58,510 bases of DNA from a virus: positions 1 to 58,510 of IMG/VR virus record IMGVR_UViG_3300032087_002691. The stretch is one strand, 5' to 3'. The notes under the pieces were generated by a model that had not been told where the DNA came from, did not search any database, and saw nothing but the letters and a program-made list of their open reading frames with translations. Below, piece after piece: positions 36,054-43,053 of the stretch. Position 1 is the stretch's first letter. The number at the start of each line of letters is the position of its first letter. The position numbers and the translations under genes are program-made.

Positions 36054-36326
36054 TTAATGGTTTAATGTATTAACGAAGTCGTTGTATGTATTTCTAAACG
36101 CAGGAATCATCATCTTATTGTCTCCGTGTACGCGAAGTAGCCAGAGCTCGTTGCTAGTACACTTGAGGGGCTCGCGTAGTTCTGAATACGTAAGCTTCTT
36201 GTCGACGATGAGGTATCTAACTAAGCTGCACTTAGCGTTCCATAAAGGGGCCTTGTACTTTGTAGCTTGAGTGACGTCAGTGCCGAAGTACTCGCTTGCT
36301 TTATTGATGATTTCTTCTGTGTTCAT
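36054..36326 (-). CDS. Small helical protein, possible DnaA-domain-IV-like HTH
   Basis: 90 aa. The spacing of helices (IINKASEYFGTDVTQATKYK, then 'AKCSLVRYLIVDKKLTYSEL', then a recognition-helix-like stretch 40-75) resembles the DnaA C-terminal domain, but the DH..VLHA signature is missing. It starts on an ATGA overlap with the exonuclease stop. If the fold is right, the phage has two DnaA-IV-like proteins. This is a weak resemblance. Confidence 0.4.
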   Translation of the reverse strand: MNTEEIINKASEYFGTDVTQATKYKAPLWNAKCSLVRYLIVDKKLTYSELREPLKCTSNELWLLRVHGDNKMMIPAFRNTYNDFVNTLNH

Positions 36327-37108
36327 ATCTCTTGATAGTTGTAGTATGCGTCTGAGATGATTGACCCATCTAGGTATTGCTTAATCTTCTCAACCGATGT
36401 ATTAAACTTCTTTTCTCCTGATTCTATTGTTTGGGGAGTCGCTTTATATACTCCGACAGCGTAGGGGAATGTCTTTTCTTGGACCACCCAGTAGTAATCC
36501 TCTACGCCGAACACCTTGCAGTAGATGTATGCTTGGATGTCGTACCCAAACTTGAATACATCGTATCTGAATCCGCTCATGCGCTGAGTCGTCTTGCTGT
36601 CAGAGATGTAACCATCCCCCTTGCAGTCTAGGAATCCTCTGACGGGGATATCATCCCCTTGGACACCATCTATGAAGCTGTTGAACTCTACTTGGTATTC
36701 TCCGTTGAGGAACTCGTCGCGAACTGGTGTCTTGTCGAGTCGTTCAATCATCTCCATTGCTTGCCTGTAGTCGTTGTTGTTGACAACAGACTTACCATCG
36801 GTGGTTGCTTTCATCGTGTGCTCCTTCAACCACTCCTTGTACTTCTTGGTAGAGCGGGGAGCTCGTCCACCTATCTCTGCCGTTATCTTGTCGTCGTTAA
36901 ATACAACGAACTCTTTATCAAATAGTTGTGGCTCGAACAGAAGCTTGTCGTATATGGAGCCGAACCGAAGAGCGTCGCTGTCCTTACGGATTCGCCCCTG
37001 CATATACATCTCCCAAAGCTTGATGTCTTTGAGGGCTTCCTTGCAGGAGGAATAGGAAAGGTAACCTTTGCCTACTCGCTCCGCAAGTTTGTTCGCAAAC
37101 TCCATCAT
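36323..37108 (-). CDS. RecE/YqaJ-like PD-(D/E)XK exonuclease
   Basis: 261 aa from the ATG at 37108, which forms an ATGA overlap with the ERF stop (a GTG two codons earlier is possible). SSCKEALKDIKLWEMYMQGR (about residues 20-39) and LRFGSIYDKLLFEP (about 47-60) match the PDDEXK exonuclease opening seen in RecE-type proteins. The catalytic centre is GFLDCKGDGYISDSKTTQ (about residues 157-174), Asp...Asp-x-Lys. It should resect dsDNA ends to give ssDNA for the neighbouring ERF annealing protein, forming a phage recombination pair. Confidence 0.7.
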   Translation of the reverse strand: MMEFANKLAERVGKGYLSYSSCKEALKDIKLWEMYMQGRIRKDSDALRFGSIYDKLLFEPQLFDKEFVVFNDDKITAEIGGRAPRSTKKYKEWLKEHTMKATTDGKSVVNNNDYRQAMEMIERLDKTPVRDEFLNGEYQVEFNSFIDGVQGDDIPVRGFLDCKGDGYISDSKTTQRMSGFRYDVFKFGYDIQAYIYCKVFGVEDYYWVVQEKTFPYAVGVYKATPQTIESGEKKFNTSVEKIKQYLDGSIISDAYYNYQEI

Positions 37109-37716
37109 CCGCACACAGACTTCAGGTAGTCGTTCTGCTCTGTTGTCATGCGGCTGCCGTGCTTCTCATCAACAGCTTGGAATGCTGCCAGTGAATTTTT
37201 GCTGTTGCGAATGTAGCTCTCTAGCTGTTCAAGCTCTTGTTCGCTAAGCCCTTTGGACTTAGATGGGGCGGCACTTCTTGGCGCAGGTTTGGATGCGGTA
37301 CGTCCGTGGTCGTTGGTTGCGTCGCTGTCCTTGGTGTCGTCGATGCAGAACAATCCATTCAGAGCATACTTACGTGCGTAGCTTGATGCTGAACCTGTAA
37401 TCTGGGAGGTATCCATACCCTTCTTGTTCTCCTCCTCACGAGCAAAGCCAGATGTCTGTACAGCTTGACCTTCCTTGTTGTGTACGACAGCGGTAGCTTT
37501 CACGTACACCCTACCACCAACATCTACAATCTCATCTGTGATAGTTAAGATAAGTCCGTGACTGCTGAGGTGTGGCTTGACAGCTTCGAGGATGTCCTCA
37601 CACGAGCGGTATTTGTATCCTCCAAACTTATTTGTCTGTCCCTTTGGGGCCTTGAGGGAGGATTGAATTGATGCCATTGATTCTACGATGGCGCTGTAGT
37701 TGTTGTCTTTTGACAT
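37105..37716 (-). CDS. ERF-family single-strand annealing recombinase
   Basis: 203 aa. The ERF core is clear: SIQSSLKAPKGQTNKFGGYK (residues 17-36), then YRSCEDILEAVKPHL, 'GLILTITDEIVDVGGR', and GMDTSQITGSASSYARKYAL (about 99-118), ending the domain with 'NGLFCIDD'. The C-terminal 70 residues are a linker and a helical tail. It anneals complementary ssDNA in recombination and genome circularisation, working with the exonuclease encoded immediately downstream. The leader is A/T-rich (TTAAAATTAAATTC). Confidence 0.85.
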   Translation of the reverse strand: MSKDNNYSAIVESMASIQSSLKAPKGQTNKFGGYKYRSCEDILEAVKPHLSSHGLILTITDEIVDVGGRVYVKATAVVHNKEGQAVQTSGFAREEENKKGMDTSQITGSASSYARKYALNGLFCIDDTKDSDATNDHGRTASKPAPRSAAPSKSKGLSEQELEQLESYIRNSKNSLAAFQAVDEKHGSRMTTEQNDYLKSVCG

Positions 37717-37734
37717 GGTTCTATGAATTTAATT

Positions 37735-37899
37735 TTAATCTAGAGGGAGCTCAATCTTGCAGTCCAATACCTTCTCGCTGGCTTGGCTTGCTACCTTTAG
37801 GCTGTTTACAAACAGCTTTCTCATTACATACAGAGGTAGCCATAAGATTAGTGTTGTCAGTAGTGCTGTTATCATCACTACCCAGTGCAGTACTTTCAT
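37735..37899 (-). CDS. 54-aa single-pass membrane protein
   Basis: ATG at 37899 after an A-rich leader (AAAAAAGAAATTAA). A transmembrane helix (residues 6-27, WVVMITALLTTLILWLPLYV) is followed by a cationic then acidic tail. A TTG-started 87-aa frame (37751-38014) covers the same DNA, but it has no hydrophobic or domain pattern and lacks an ATG. I prefer the ATG frame. Role unknown; membrane location clear. Nothing convincing is seen in 37900-38051. Confidence 0.5.
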   Translation of the reverse strand: MKVLHWVVMITALLTTLILWLPLYVMRKLFVNSLKVASQASEKVLDCKIELPLD

Positions 37900-38051
37900 T
37901 TAATTTCTTTTTTAGAGCGGCAATCAACAGCTTCTCCTGCTTCTTTATGGAGCGAAGCAGTATCGCTTGGTTGATTTGTTTTACAAAGTTCGTAAACAAA
38001 ATTGTTAGTTTCAAGGGTTGGGTTGTTAATTTTATTTAACAGCGTGGTTGA

Positions 38052-38267
38052 TTAGCTGTTAACTGGTTGAGTCTCAATAAATCCGAACTGCTCTGCGTCG
38101 CTCATAATTTTATTAACCTCGACGGTAAACAGGTTGACTGCGCCAGCGGCTTGGGTGTGTGGTTGCGCCATCACAATGCGCTTGTTGTTGTACGCTCTAG
38201 CTAGTCGGTCAAACAGCTTGGCCTTGTCTTGCAACTCAGTCAGGATTTCATCAGGTAGTTTGTTCAT
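38052..38267 (-). CDS. Hypothetical protein, 71 aa
   Basis: ATG at 38267, 5 nt after the 340-aa gene. The N-terminal half is a helical coiled coil (LPDEILTELQDKAKLFDRLA), and the C-terminal half ends 'FGFIETQPVNS'. No family recognised. It is part of the early minus-strand operon that continues to ERF. Confidence 0.5.
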   Translation of the reverse strand: MNKLPDEILTELQDKAKLFDRLARAYNNKRIVMAQPHTQAAGAVNLFTVEVNKIMSDAEQFGFIETQPVNS

Positions 38268-38272
38268 AACGA

Positions 38273-39295
38273 TTATTTTTTAGGGGTTAGGTATTTTGCT
38301 ACTTGTTCTCTAACGCTAGTCGGTAGATTGTTATTGTCGATGAGACTAATAATTTTTTCTTGAACGATGCCCTTCTTTTCTTGCGTCTCGGCAAGGTGGT
38401 CTTTATGCTTTTGAACTAATTTCTCAGCGTCAGAGATGCGTGAAGGGATGTCCTCTTCGAGGAATTCGAGACGCTTCACCTCCTGAAGATTGCTTGCCAT
38501 TGCCTTTGCTACATCGAAGCTCAACCCATCGGCAACCACATCGTAAATCCACTTGTCAACAACCTCCTCTGAGTCTTCTCTTACACTGAAGCTTATGTAC
38601 CCAGATTCGCCAAGCTTAAGGACAGAGAATGTCTTCTCCTTGACGTTCTTCATGACATCACGAACGATAGCTACGAAGTCGTCCATAGAGATGAACCATC
38701 TGTTTGTGACTACAAGGTCACCCTTACGTATCTTGCCTCGTTCAACGTCCTCAGTGATGGCACGTTCACAAATCTCAAGTTGTCGAGCGTGTTCGTAGTC
38801 CATAGAGAAGTACAGCTCCTTGAGACTATCGTAGTACCCTAGCTGCGTGAAGTCTTGAATCTTTGTTGGGTGAATCTCGTCGGTCAAGCACAGGGTGTAG
38901 TACCCATCAAACTTTACTGCGTATGTGTTTGGTACGGGGGAGCCAGACACTCGACGTGCGTTGACCGCGCCATCGATTTCAAAGGACTTGTCGAAGCATT
39001 GAGACAGCCTGTAGTTAGAAAGCTCAACGTCTATCGCCTTGACCACATCGTCGATAACGATGCCGAGGAAGTTCACGTAGTCGTCGTGCAGCTTTCTGTC
39101 GAATTGAGAATCGCAAATAGCCATCTCTTCGTTAGACATGATTCGCTCCGCGTCCATGAACTTCTTGACCTCCATCCGAACAAACCAATGGCTTGCATCC
39201 TCTCTCTTGGAGCGAGCGTATTTGAACGCATTGGACGCGAGGAACGATTTGGTGACGACGCTTGCGTCAGGTAGTTTTACTGCTGTCTTGCTCAT
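38273..39295 (-). CDS. Hypothetical early protein, 340 aa
   Basis: Residues 1-250 are mixed alpha/beta with an aromatic-rich segment (FDGYYTLCLTDEIHP, about 129-143). Residues about 270-325 form a coiled coil ('VKRLEFLEEDIPSRISDAEK'). No catalytic motif I know is present. The ATG lies 5 nt after the preceding gene's stop and its own stop is 5 nt before the 71-aa gene. The largest unknown in the early region; possibly a DNA- or host-interacting factor, but that is a guess from place only. Confidence 0.55.
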   Translation of the reverse strand: MSKTAVKLPDASVVTKSFLASNAFKYARSKREDASHWFVRMEVKKFMDAERIMSNEEMAICDSQFDRKLHDDYVNFLGIVIDDVVKAIDVELSNYRLSQCFDKSFEIDGAVNARRVSGSPVPNTYAVKFDGYYTLCLTDEIHPTKIQDFTQLGYYDSLKELYFSMDYEHARQLEICERAITEDVERGKIRKGDLVVTNRWFISMDDFVAIVRDVMKNVKEKTFSVLKLGESGYISFSVREDSEEVVDKWIYDVVADGLSFDVAKAMASNLQEVKRLEFLEEDIPSRISDAEKLVQKHKDHLAETQEKKGIVQEKIISLIDNNNLPTSVREQVAKYLTPKK

Positions 39296-39300
39296 TAGAT

Positions 39301-39702
39301 TTATTTTTTGATGTACAGGTTTGAAACAACCTCATTAAACTCTGATGTAGTAATCTCTTTGTTTCGGACAAGTTGAGATAGCATAACGATTGTACTGCCA
39401 GTGCGTTGTTCTTTTTGCCGAGGGATTTGTATTTCTGTATCATCTTCTTTAAGTACAGAAAGAGTTCCTCGTCTAATTTTTTTATTGATTGCTGTTTGTA
39501 ACGTCAGGAAGTTGCTGTTCCACATCAACCCGCAAAAGTCATTTAGAGTTTGTTTTTCTCTCATGTTTAAACCATTGCCAGACACATAGGTAATCCCTTC
39601 GTGAGGCCCAGACTTATACACTCGAAGCATTCTTTTGTTGAAGTTCTTATCAAAGAACTCGTTCAGCTTGTTGAGGCATTCTTGGTTGTATTTGCTCATC
39701 AT
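39301..39702 (-). CDS. Hypothetical protein, about 133 aa
   Basis: The start is one of two adjacent ATGs (39702 or 39699) behind the leader CTATAAATACAAT. The same CTAAATACAAT leader precedes the 58-aa gene upstream. The longer frame to 39753 overlaps that gene. Helical N-terminus, basic middle ('INKKIRRGTLSV'), no known domain. Confidence 0.5.
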   Translation of the reverse strand: MMSKYNQECLNKLNEFFDKNFNKRMLRVYKSGPHEGITYVSGNGLNMREKQTLNDFCGLMWNSNFLTLQTAINKKIRRGTLSVLKEDDTEIQIPRQKEQRTGSTIVMLSQLVRNKEITTSEFNEVVSNLYIKK

Positions 39703-39709
39703 ATTGTAT

Positions 39710-39886
39710 TTATAGGTTGATTTCGAAAATTCCTCTCCACTCCTCTCCTTCATTGAAGTCCTCCATGGATTTGTAGTTTGTCTGCATCATGTCGTTCCAC
39801 TCTTGCAGGTACTCATCCATGTCTTCGATGATTACTCCTTCGTGGTACTCGTCGTACTCGACTTGGATGTATATTGACTTACTCAT
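39710..39886 (-). CDS. 58-aa acidic hypothetical protein
   Basis: ATG at 39886 after the leader CTAAATACAATAAGCT. Very acidic with repeated 'YDEYHEG' and 'DMDEYLQEW' patches and a final FEINL. A promoter cassette of the repeated minus-strand type ends about 20 nt upstream. DNA-mimic-like charge is notable, but no function can be shown. Confidence 0.5.
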   Translation of the reverse strand: MSKSIYIQVEYDEYHEGVIIEDMDEYLQEWNDMMQTNYKSMEDFNEGEEWRGIFEINL

Positions 39887-39904
39887 AGCTTATTGTATTT
39901 AGGG

Positions 39905-39944
39905 GTTTCTAGTTTTAGAACGCGAGCGCTCTTGGTTTATTGTG
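39905..39944 (-). promoter_or_regulatory. Repeated minus-strand promoter cassette, copy a
   Basis: On the minus strand: CACAATAA, 15 nt, GTTCTA, then CTAGAAAC. CATCCGTTAA lies directly upstream. It precedes the 58-aa gene. One of seven such elements (39905, 40316, 41641, 41854, 42819, 43182, 48700). Confidence 0.55.
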
Positions 39945-40196
39945 TTAACGGATGGGAATTCTCTTATCCTCTACATATATGTGCTCAGCCATCATGAATT
40001 CCCTCCAATTCCATCCCTTCTGTGGCCTGCGATTGTCGTCGTGATGGACAGCGTTCTTCCACACGTACACACTCATATATTCAGTGCCTTCATCTAGAAG
40101 TTGATTGATTCTTTTGACGGCTCCGTAGTAGTCCTTCTCGTAGTAGTAGTAAGACTTGCCGCATGGTTGCACTCTGAAAACATTGTTGTATGCCAT
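39945..40196 (-). CDS. Hypothetical protein, 83 aa
   Basis: ATG at 40196, 2 nt after the stop of the 35-aa gene. Tyr-rich N-terminal half ('GKSYYYYEKDYYGAVKRIN') and a Trp-rich middle. Its last codons lie within the conserved upstream part of promoter copy a. No family recognised. Confidence 0.5.
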   Translation of the reverse strand: MAYNNVFRVQPCGKSYYYYEKDYYGAVKRINQLLDEGTEYMSVYVWKNAVHHDDNRRPQKGWNWREFMMAEHIYVEDKRIPIR

Positions 40197-40198
40197 GA

Positions 40199-40306
40199 TT
40201 AATCTTCTTTTTCTTGTTCGTTATCGGCAGATGTAGTTTCGTTGTCATCGGATGTGTCTGCAAACATCTCGAATATCTTAAGCACTTCTTTGGTTGGGTC
40301 AATCAT
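40199..40306 (-). CDS. 35-aa acidic micropeptide
   Basis: MIDPTKEVLKIFEMFADTSD then a Glu/Asp/Asn-rich tail. ATG at 40306 lies 10 nt from promoter copy b and the stop is 2 nt before the 83-aa gene. The tight packing supports it; function unknown. Confidence 0.45.
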   Translation of the reverse strand: MIDPTKEVLKIFEMFADTSDDNETTSADNEQEKED

Positions 40307-40315
40307 TTGTATTGT

Positions 40316-40357
40316 GTTTCTAGTGTTAGAACGTCAGTGTTCTCGGCTTATTGCGTG
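40316..40357 (-). promoter_or_regulatory. Repeated minus-strand promoter cassette, copy b
   Basis: Minus strand: CACGCAATAA, 15 nt, GTTCTA, then CACTAGAAAC. CATCCGTTAACA lies just upstream, within the end of the 67-aa gene. Confidence 0.5.
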
Positions 40358-40561
40358 TCACTTGTTAACGGATGTTAAATCTGTAAACTTCCATTCGATG
40401 CAGTCAAGGACAACATTCGTTCGTTGGGGAGAGATGGAGAGGTCAGTAGAAAATTGCTCAAACCATTCTCCATCCATCGTCCTGATATGCTCAAGCATCA
40501 TCACATGGTCAGGTCTCCCAAACAAATACTTCTTTTCAATCTCGTAAACCAAGTTCCTCAT
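40358..40561 (-). CDS. Hypothetical protein, 67 aa
   Basis: ATG at 40561, overlapping the 70-aa gene by 26 nt. Helical with 'EKKYLFGRPDHVMMLEHIRT', and its C-terminal codons (TSVNK) coincide with the conserved CATCCGTTAAC element of promoter copy b. Function unknown. Confidence 0.45.
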   Translation of the reverse strand: MRNLVYEIEKKYLFGRPDHVMMLEHIRTMDGEWFEQFSTDLSISPQRTNVVLDCIEWKFTDLTSVNK

Positions 40562-40748
40562 ACATCTCAGGTATATCGATGAAGTCAGAGAAGATTGATG
40601 CTATGCCGCGAGCAACGAACTGACTATAGTCGTCGGGGAGCGATGCATACAAGGCATATGACCTGATGACGTCCTCTTTCGGTAGCACATTGCATATCTC
40701 AATAGCTAACTGACGCGCTCGTATTACTTCTTGAATGGATAAGCTCAT
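40536..40748 (-). CDS. Hypothetical protein, 70 aa
   Basis: ATG at 40748, ATGA-like overlap with the 76-aa gene. All-helical and acidic: 'VIRARQLAIEICNVLPKEDV' then 'FSDFIDIPEMYEELG'. No known family. Confidence 0.45.
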   Translation of the reverse strand: MSLSIQEVIRARQLAIEICNVLPKEDVIRSYALYASLPDDYSQFVARGIASIFSDFIDIPEMYEELGLRD

Positions 40749-40975
40749 AGGGATTCAAGATTACAGGTGATGTCACCTCGGTTATTCAAGTATCCTTGTA
40801 GGATAAGATTACGTGCGCCACGTCCGTAGCTGCCTTGCAGGTGATTCACCATTCCCGTCTTGATTAGGTTTGAAAATAACACGATGGTGTCTGCGTTATT
40901 CAGCTCTCCAGACTCGAAGGCAATAATGGTGGTGACAAGGTCAACTTTTTTTTGCTTTCTCTTATACATAGTCAT
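40745..40975 (-). CDS. Small phage protein of the 'LQGSYGR' type
   Basis: 76 aa. The pattern TTIIAFESGELNNADTIVLF (residues 15-34), then 'LIKTGMVNHLQGSYGRGA' (37-54), then a helical end is one I have seen in small conserved hypothetical proteins of marine phages. Function is not known. It overlaps the genes on both sides by 4 nt, so it is tightly coupled in the early operon. Confidence 0.55.
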   Translation of the reverse strand: MTMYKRKQKKVDLVTTIIAFESGELNNADTIVLFSNLIKTGMVNHLQGSYGRGARNLILQGYLNNRGDITCNLESL

Positions 40976-41223
40976 TGAGTTTTAGTTTGGTTTTCTTCGA
41001 TGATGCGGAGAATGTCTCCAAGGTTGTGGAACTTGACGCTGTCTCCGATAACATCCGTCACCCTGCCTTTGTCTAGCTTAACCAAGGCCATCTCTTGTGT
41101 CCCGTCTCCCATCTCCACGAGGGAGATTGACATAGTGTCCGACAGACGGAGTCTTACTTGGGCTCGTTGTGTTCCGACCACATGGGTCATAACTACATCG
41201 ATGTTGTGTGGGTCAAAGGTCAT
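40972..41223 (-). CDS. Hypothetical protein, 83 aa
   Basis: ATG at 41223. Beta-rich ('AQVRLRLSDTMSISLVEMGD') with 'FHNLGDILRIIEENQ' at the end. Its start region (CCAAGAACAATGACCTT) nearly repeats that of the 60-aa gene (CCAAGAGCAATGACCTT), an apparent duplication of the initiation site. Unknown function. Confidence 0.5.
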   Translation of the reverse strand: MTFDPHNIDVVMTHVVGTQRAQVRLRLSDTMSISLVEMGDGTQEMALVKLDKGRVTDVIGDSVKFHNLGDILRIIEENQTKTQ

Positions 41224-41240
41224 TGTTCTTGGTTTTGTGT

Positions 41241-41423
41241 TTATAGTCCTGCAAGTTGTAGCACATCGGTTGCTTGGCAGTAGTCGTCATAGGTGCCGTA
41301 CAGGTAGATGATGTGGTTGTCGGTGTGCTCTGCGCATCCTACGCTGAACTTGTAACCGAAGGCAGAGAGGACTCCTGATTCCTGTTGGCTATCTGTCTTG
41401 CATAATTGAATTTCGAAGGTCAT
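41241..41423 (-). CDS. Hypothetical protein, 60 aa
   Basis: ATG at 41423, overlapping the stop of the 30-aa membrane peptide (ATGA); a longer frame to 41492 would run through that peptide. MTFEIQLCKTDSQQESGVLS and 'EHTDNHIIYLYGTYDDY' form a mixed alpha/beta mini-domain. Unknown. Confidence 0.5.
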   Translation of the reverse strand: MTFEIQLCKTDSQQESGVLSAFGYKFSVGCAEHTDNHIIYLYGTYDDYCQATDVLQLAGL

Positions 41424-41512
41424 TGCTCTTGGTTGTTTTTGATTTCTAGGTATCCGTGAATTGTGGCGCACACGATGGCTCCGATGATGCATATGTACAG
41501 GAGGACTTCCAT
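41420..41512 (-). CDS. 30-aa membrane micropeptide 1
   Basis: MEVLLYICIIGAIVCATIHG, then a short polar tail. The ATG follows CTAGAAACAA, the same short sequence that ends the promoter cassette. The stop overlaps the ATG of the 60-aa gene. A single transmembrane helix fills most of the peptide. Function unknown. Confidence 0.45.
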   Translation of the reverse strand: MEVLLYICIIGAIVCATIHGYLEIKNNQEQ

Positions 41513-41528
41513 TTGTTTCTAGTTGAGA

Positions 41529-41621
41529 TTAAGACAAGGAGTAGCTGACGAGCATGTAGGTTCCGACTCCGAATACTGATGCCGCGAGGGACAGGTTGGT
41601 AACAAATAGGATGGCAATCAT
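41529..41621 (-). CDS. 30-aa membrane micropeptide 2
   Basis: MIAILFVTNLSLAASVFGVG and a second short hydrophobic part; essentially one membrane helix. ATG at 41621 is 19 nt after promoter copy c (41641). It is co-oriented with micropeptide 1, 16 nt downstream. Confidence 0.45.
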   Translation of the reverse strand: MIAILFVTNLSLAASVFGVGTYMLVSYSLS

Positions 41622-41640
41622 AGCTTTAAGTTTTTAGTAG

Positions 41641-41680
41641 GTTTCTAGTATTATAACGCCCGTGTTTTCTAGTTATTGTG
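41641..41680 (-). promoter_or_regulatory. Repeated minus-strand promoter cassette, copy c
   Basis: Minus strand: CACAATAA, 15 nt, GTTATAAT, then ACTAGAAAC. It is the copy closest to a sigma70-like TATAAT and precedes membrane micropeptide 2. GTTAACACTT lies upstream. Confidence 0.6.
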
Positions 41681-41699
41681 TCTGAGTTGTAAAAAAGTG

Positions 41700-41834
41700 T
41701 TAACTATCTTTTTCTTCTGAATTGATGGTGCGCTCGGTCAACTTCTTTGCGAGAGATTTGTTGTGCTTAACTAGTTCTGATTCCTCCACCTTGGAGAGTT
41801 CGACGATAGTGTTGAAGATGTCTTTGACATTCAT
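41700..41834 (-). CDS. 44-aa charged helical micropeptide
   Basis: MNVKDIFNTIVELSKVEESE then a Lys-rich tail ending EEKDS. ATG at 41834, 19 nt after promoter copy d; stop 19 nt before copy c. So it is a one-gene unit between two promoter cassettes. No family recognised. Confidence 0.45.
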   Translation of the reverse strand: MNVKDIFNTIVELSKVEESELVKHNKSLAKKLTERTINSEEKDS

Positions 41835-41853
41835 GGCATATACTTTTTAGTAG

Positions 41854-41892
41854 GTTTCTAGTACTATAACGTGGTGGGGAGAACCATATTGT
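41854..41892 (-). promoter_or_regulatory. Repeated minus-strand promoter cassette, copy d
   Basis: Minus strand: GACAATAT, 15 nt, GTTATAG, TACTAGAAAC. CATCCGTTAACA lies upstream, right after the ArdC-like stop codon. Confidence 0.55.
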
Positions 41893-41913
41893 CCTCCCCT
41901 TTGTTAACGGATG

Positions 41914-42804
41914 TTAATCTCCGAGGATGCAGTCTACTGCCTTCATCGCTTGGGTGCAGGCACTGACAAGGAACTTCTTGTCGTTGCCAATCTTGCTAAT
42001 CCACCCGTTGATGTATGCCTGCGAGTTTGTGTGGTCAGACTTGGGGCTCAGCCCCACGATGCCTGTCAGGAATTCGGCACCAACTTCCGCCACCAATTCC
42101 TCCTTGCTATAGTTCTCGTCACCGAAGGAGTTCATGTCAACCAAAGTCTTGCGATTCAACAGACTCTCGTGGCCTGTGCTATGCGTCAGCTCGTGGAAGA
42201 GCACCTTGTAGTAGTCGTCAGCCGACACGAAGGTCTCCATCCTCGGCATCTGAACGTGGTGGGTCGCTGGCCTGTAGTATGCTCGGTCTCCTCCCTGCTC
42301 CAAGGTTGGTCGCCCCTTGAACTTCTCGTAGATGGCGTCAGCGCGCTCGATAGGCGTTGAATCATTGCCAGCTGACACGGGCTCGCGTCTCGGCTCGATG
42401 TCGTCGCATTGGGCAATGTTGAACACGTTGTAGGAGCGCAGGGAGAACAACTTCTCGTAGGCCATACCAACAGGGATGTCAGACTCTTTCTTGTAAATCT
42501 TCTTGTCCTCTCCCTTGAAGAAGATGTTCCAGAAGATGACCATCGTGGATGTCTCTCCCTTGCGGACCTGACCACCAAGCTGAGATGCCTGCTTGTACGT
42601 GAGCCATTCGTTGTGCTCATACTTCTTGTCATCCATCTCCGCGAAGAGGAAGAACACGTTCATCCCCTTGTACGGACGTCCTGTGGCTCGGTTGATTGGG
42701 GCCAGCCCACCTGAACCTTCCCATGGGCGGAACCATGCCATGCCTTTGTCCTTGAGTCCGTTGATGACGCGCTCGGTCACCTTGTCATAAATGTCTTGCT
42801 TCAT
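41914..42804 (-). CDS. ArdC-like antirestriction protein (ssDNA-binding domain plus zincin)
   Basis: 296 aa. The N-terminal ArdC domain (residues about 4-130) has 'GMAWFRPW', APINRATGRPYKGMN (35-49), WLTYKQASQLGGQVRKGE (67-84) and 'SYNVFNIAQC'. The C-terminal part has HELTHSTGH (204-212; His204, Glu205, His208) with Glu240 as the likely third ligand, a zincin-like metallopeptidase. ArdC proteins protect incoming DNA from host restriction and bind ssDNA. A promoter cassette lies upstream, and its start codons (MKQDIY) are duplicated in the next gene. Confidence 0.85.
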   Translation of the reverse strand: MKQDIYDKVTERVINGLKDKGMAWFRPWEGSGGLAPINRATGRPYKGMNVFFLFAEMDDKKYEHNEWLTYKQASQLGGQVRKGETSTMVIFWNIFFKGEDKKIYKKESDIPVGMAYEKLFSLRSYNVFNIAQCDDIEPRREPVSAGNDSTPIERADAIYEKFKGRPTLEQGGDRAYYRPATHHVQMPRMETFVSADDYYKVLFHELTHSTGHESLLNRKTLVDMNSFGDENYSKEELVAEVGAEFLTGIVGLSPKSDHTNSQAYINGWISKIGNDKKFLVSACTQAMKAVDCILGD

Positions 42805-42818
42805 AGCTTGTATTTTTA

Positions 42819-42862
42819 GTTCCCTCTGTTAGTCTAACGCTTATCGGTCTCGGATTATTGTG
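42819..42862 (-). promoter_or_regulatory. Repeated minus-strand promoter cassette, copy e
   Basis: Minus strand: CACAATAA, 16 nt, GTTAGA. The CTAGAAAC end is degenerate here (CTAACAGAGGGAAC). It precedes the ArdC-like gene, and the TAA in CACAATAA is the stop of the 62-aa gene. Confidence 0.45.
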
Positions 42863-43043
42863 TTTGAGACTCTTTGAACTCAATGGTGAGTTGCTCGATT
42901 GTCTTTCCGTCATTCAGAATGTCTGCACGAGTATTCAACCATGCCACCATATCTCGCAGGAACTCCGCTCCCGCGTCTACGTTTTCTTCGCCATTTGGTG
43001 CTTGGTATGGCGTATCCTTGAAGTTATAAATGTCTTGCTTCAT
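42855..43043 (-). CDS. Hypothetical protein, 62 aa, shares start with ArdC-like gene
   Basis: ATG at 43043. The first six residues (MKQDIY) and the surrounding 20 nt (AGCTATGAAGCAAGACATTT) are the same as at the ArdC-like start, but the proteins then diverge. Acidic helical body. It may be a remnant or a fusion of an ArdC start onto another small gene. Confidence 0.5.
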   Translation of the reverse strand: MKQDIYNFKDTPYQAPNGEENVDAGAEFLRDMVAWLNTRADILNDGKTIEQLTIEFKESQTQ

Positions 43044-43053
43044 AGCTTTTTTA

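Noticed and set aside
37751-38014. 87-aa ORF with a TTG start
   Set aside because: It covers an ATG-started 54-aa frame with a clear membrane helix and A-rich leader; the 87-aa product has no recognisable pattern. Kept only as an alternative.
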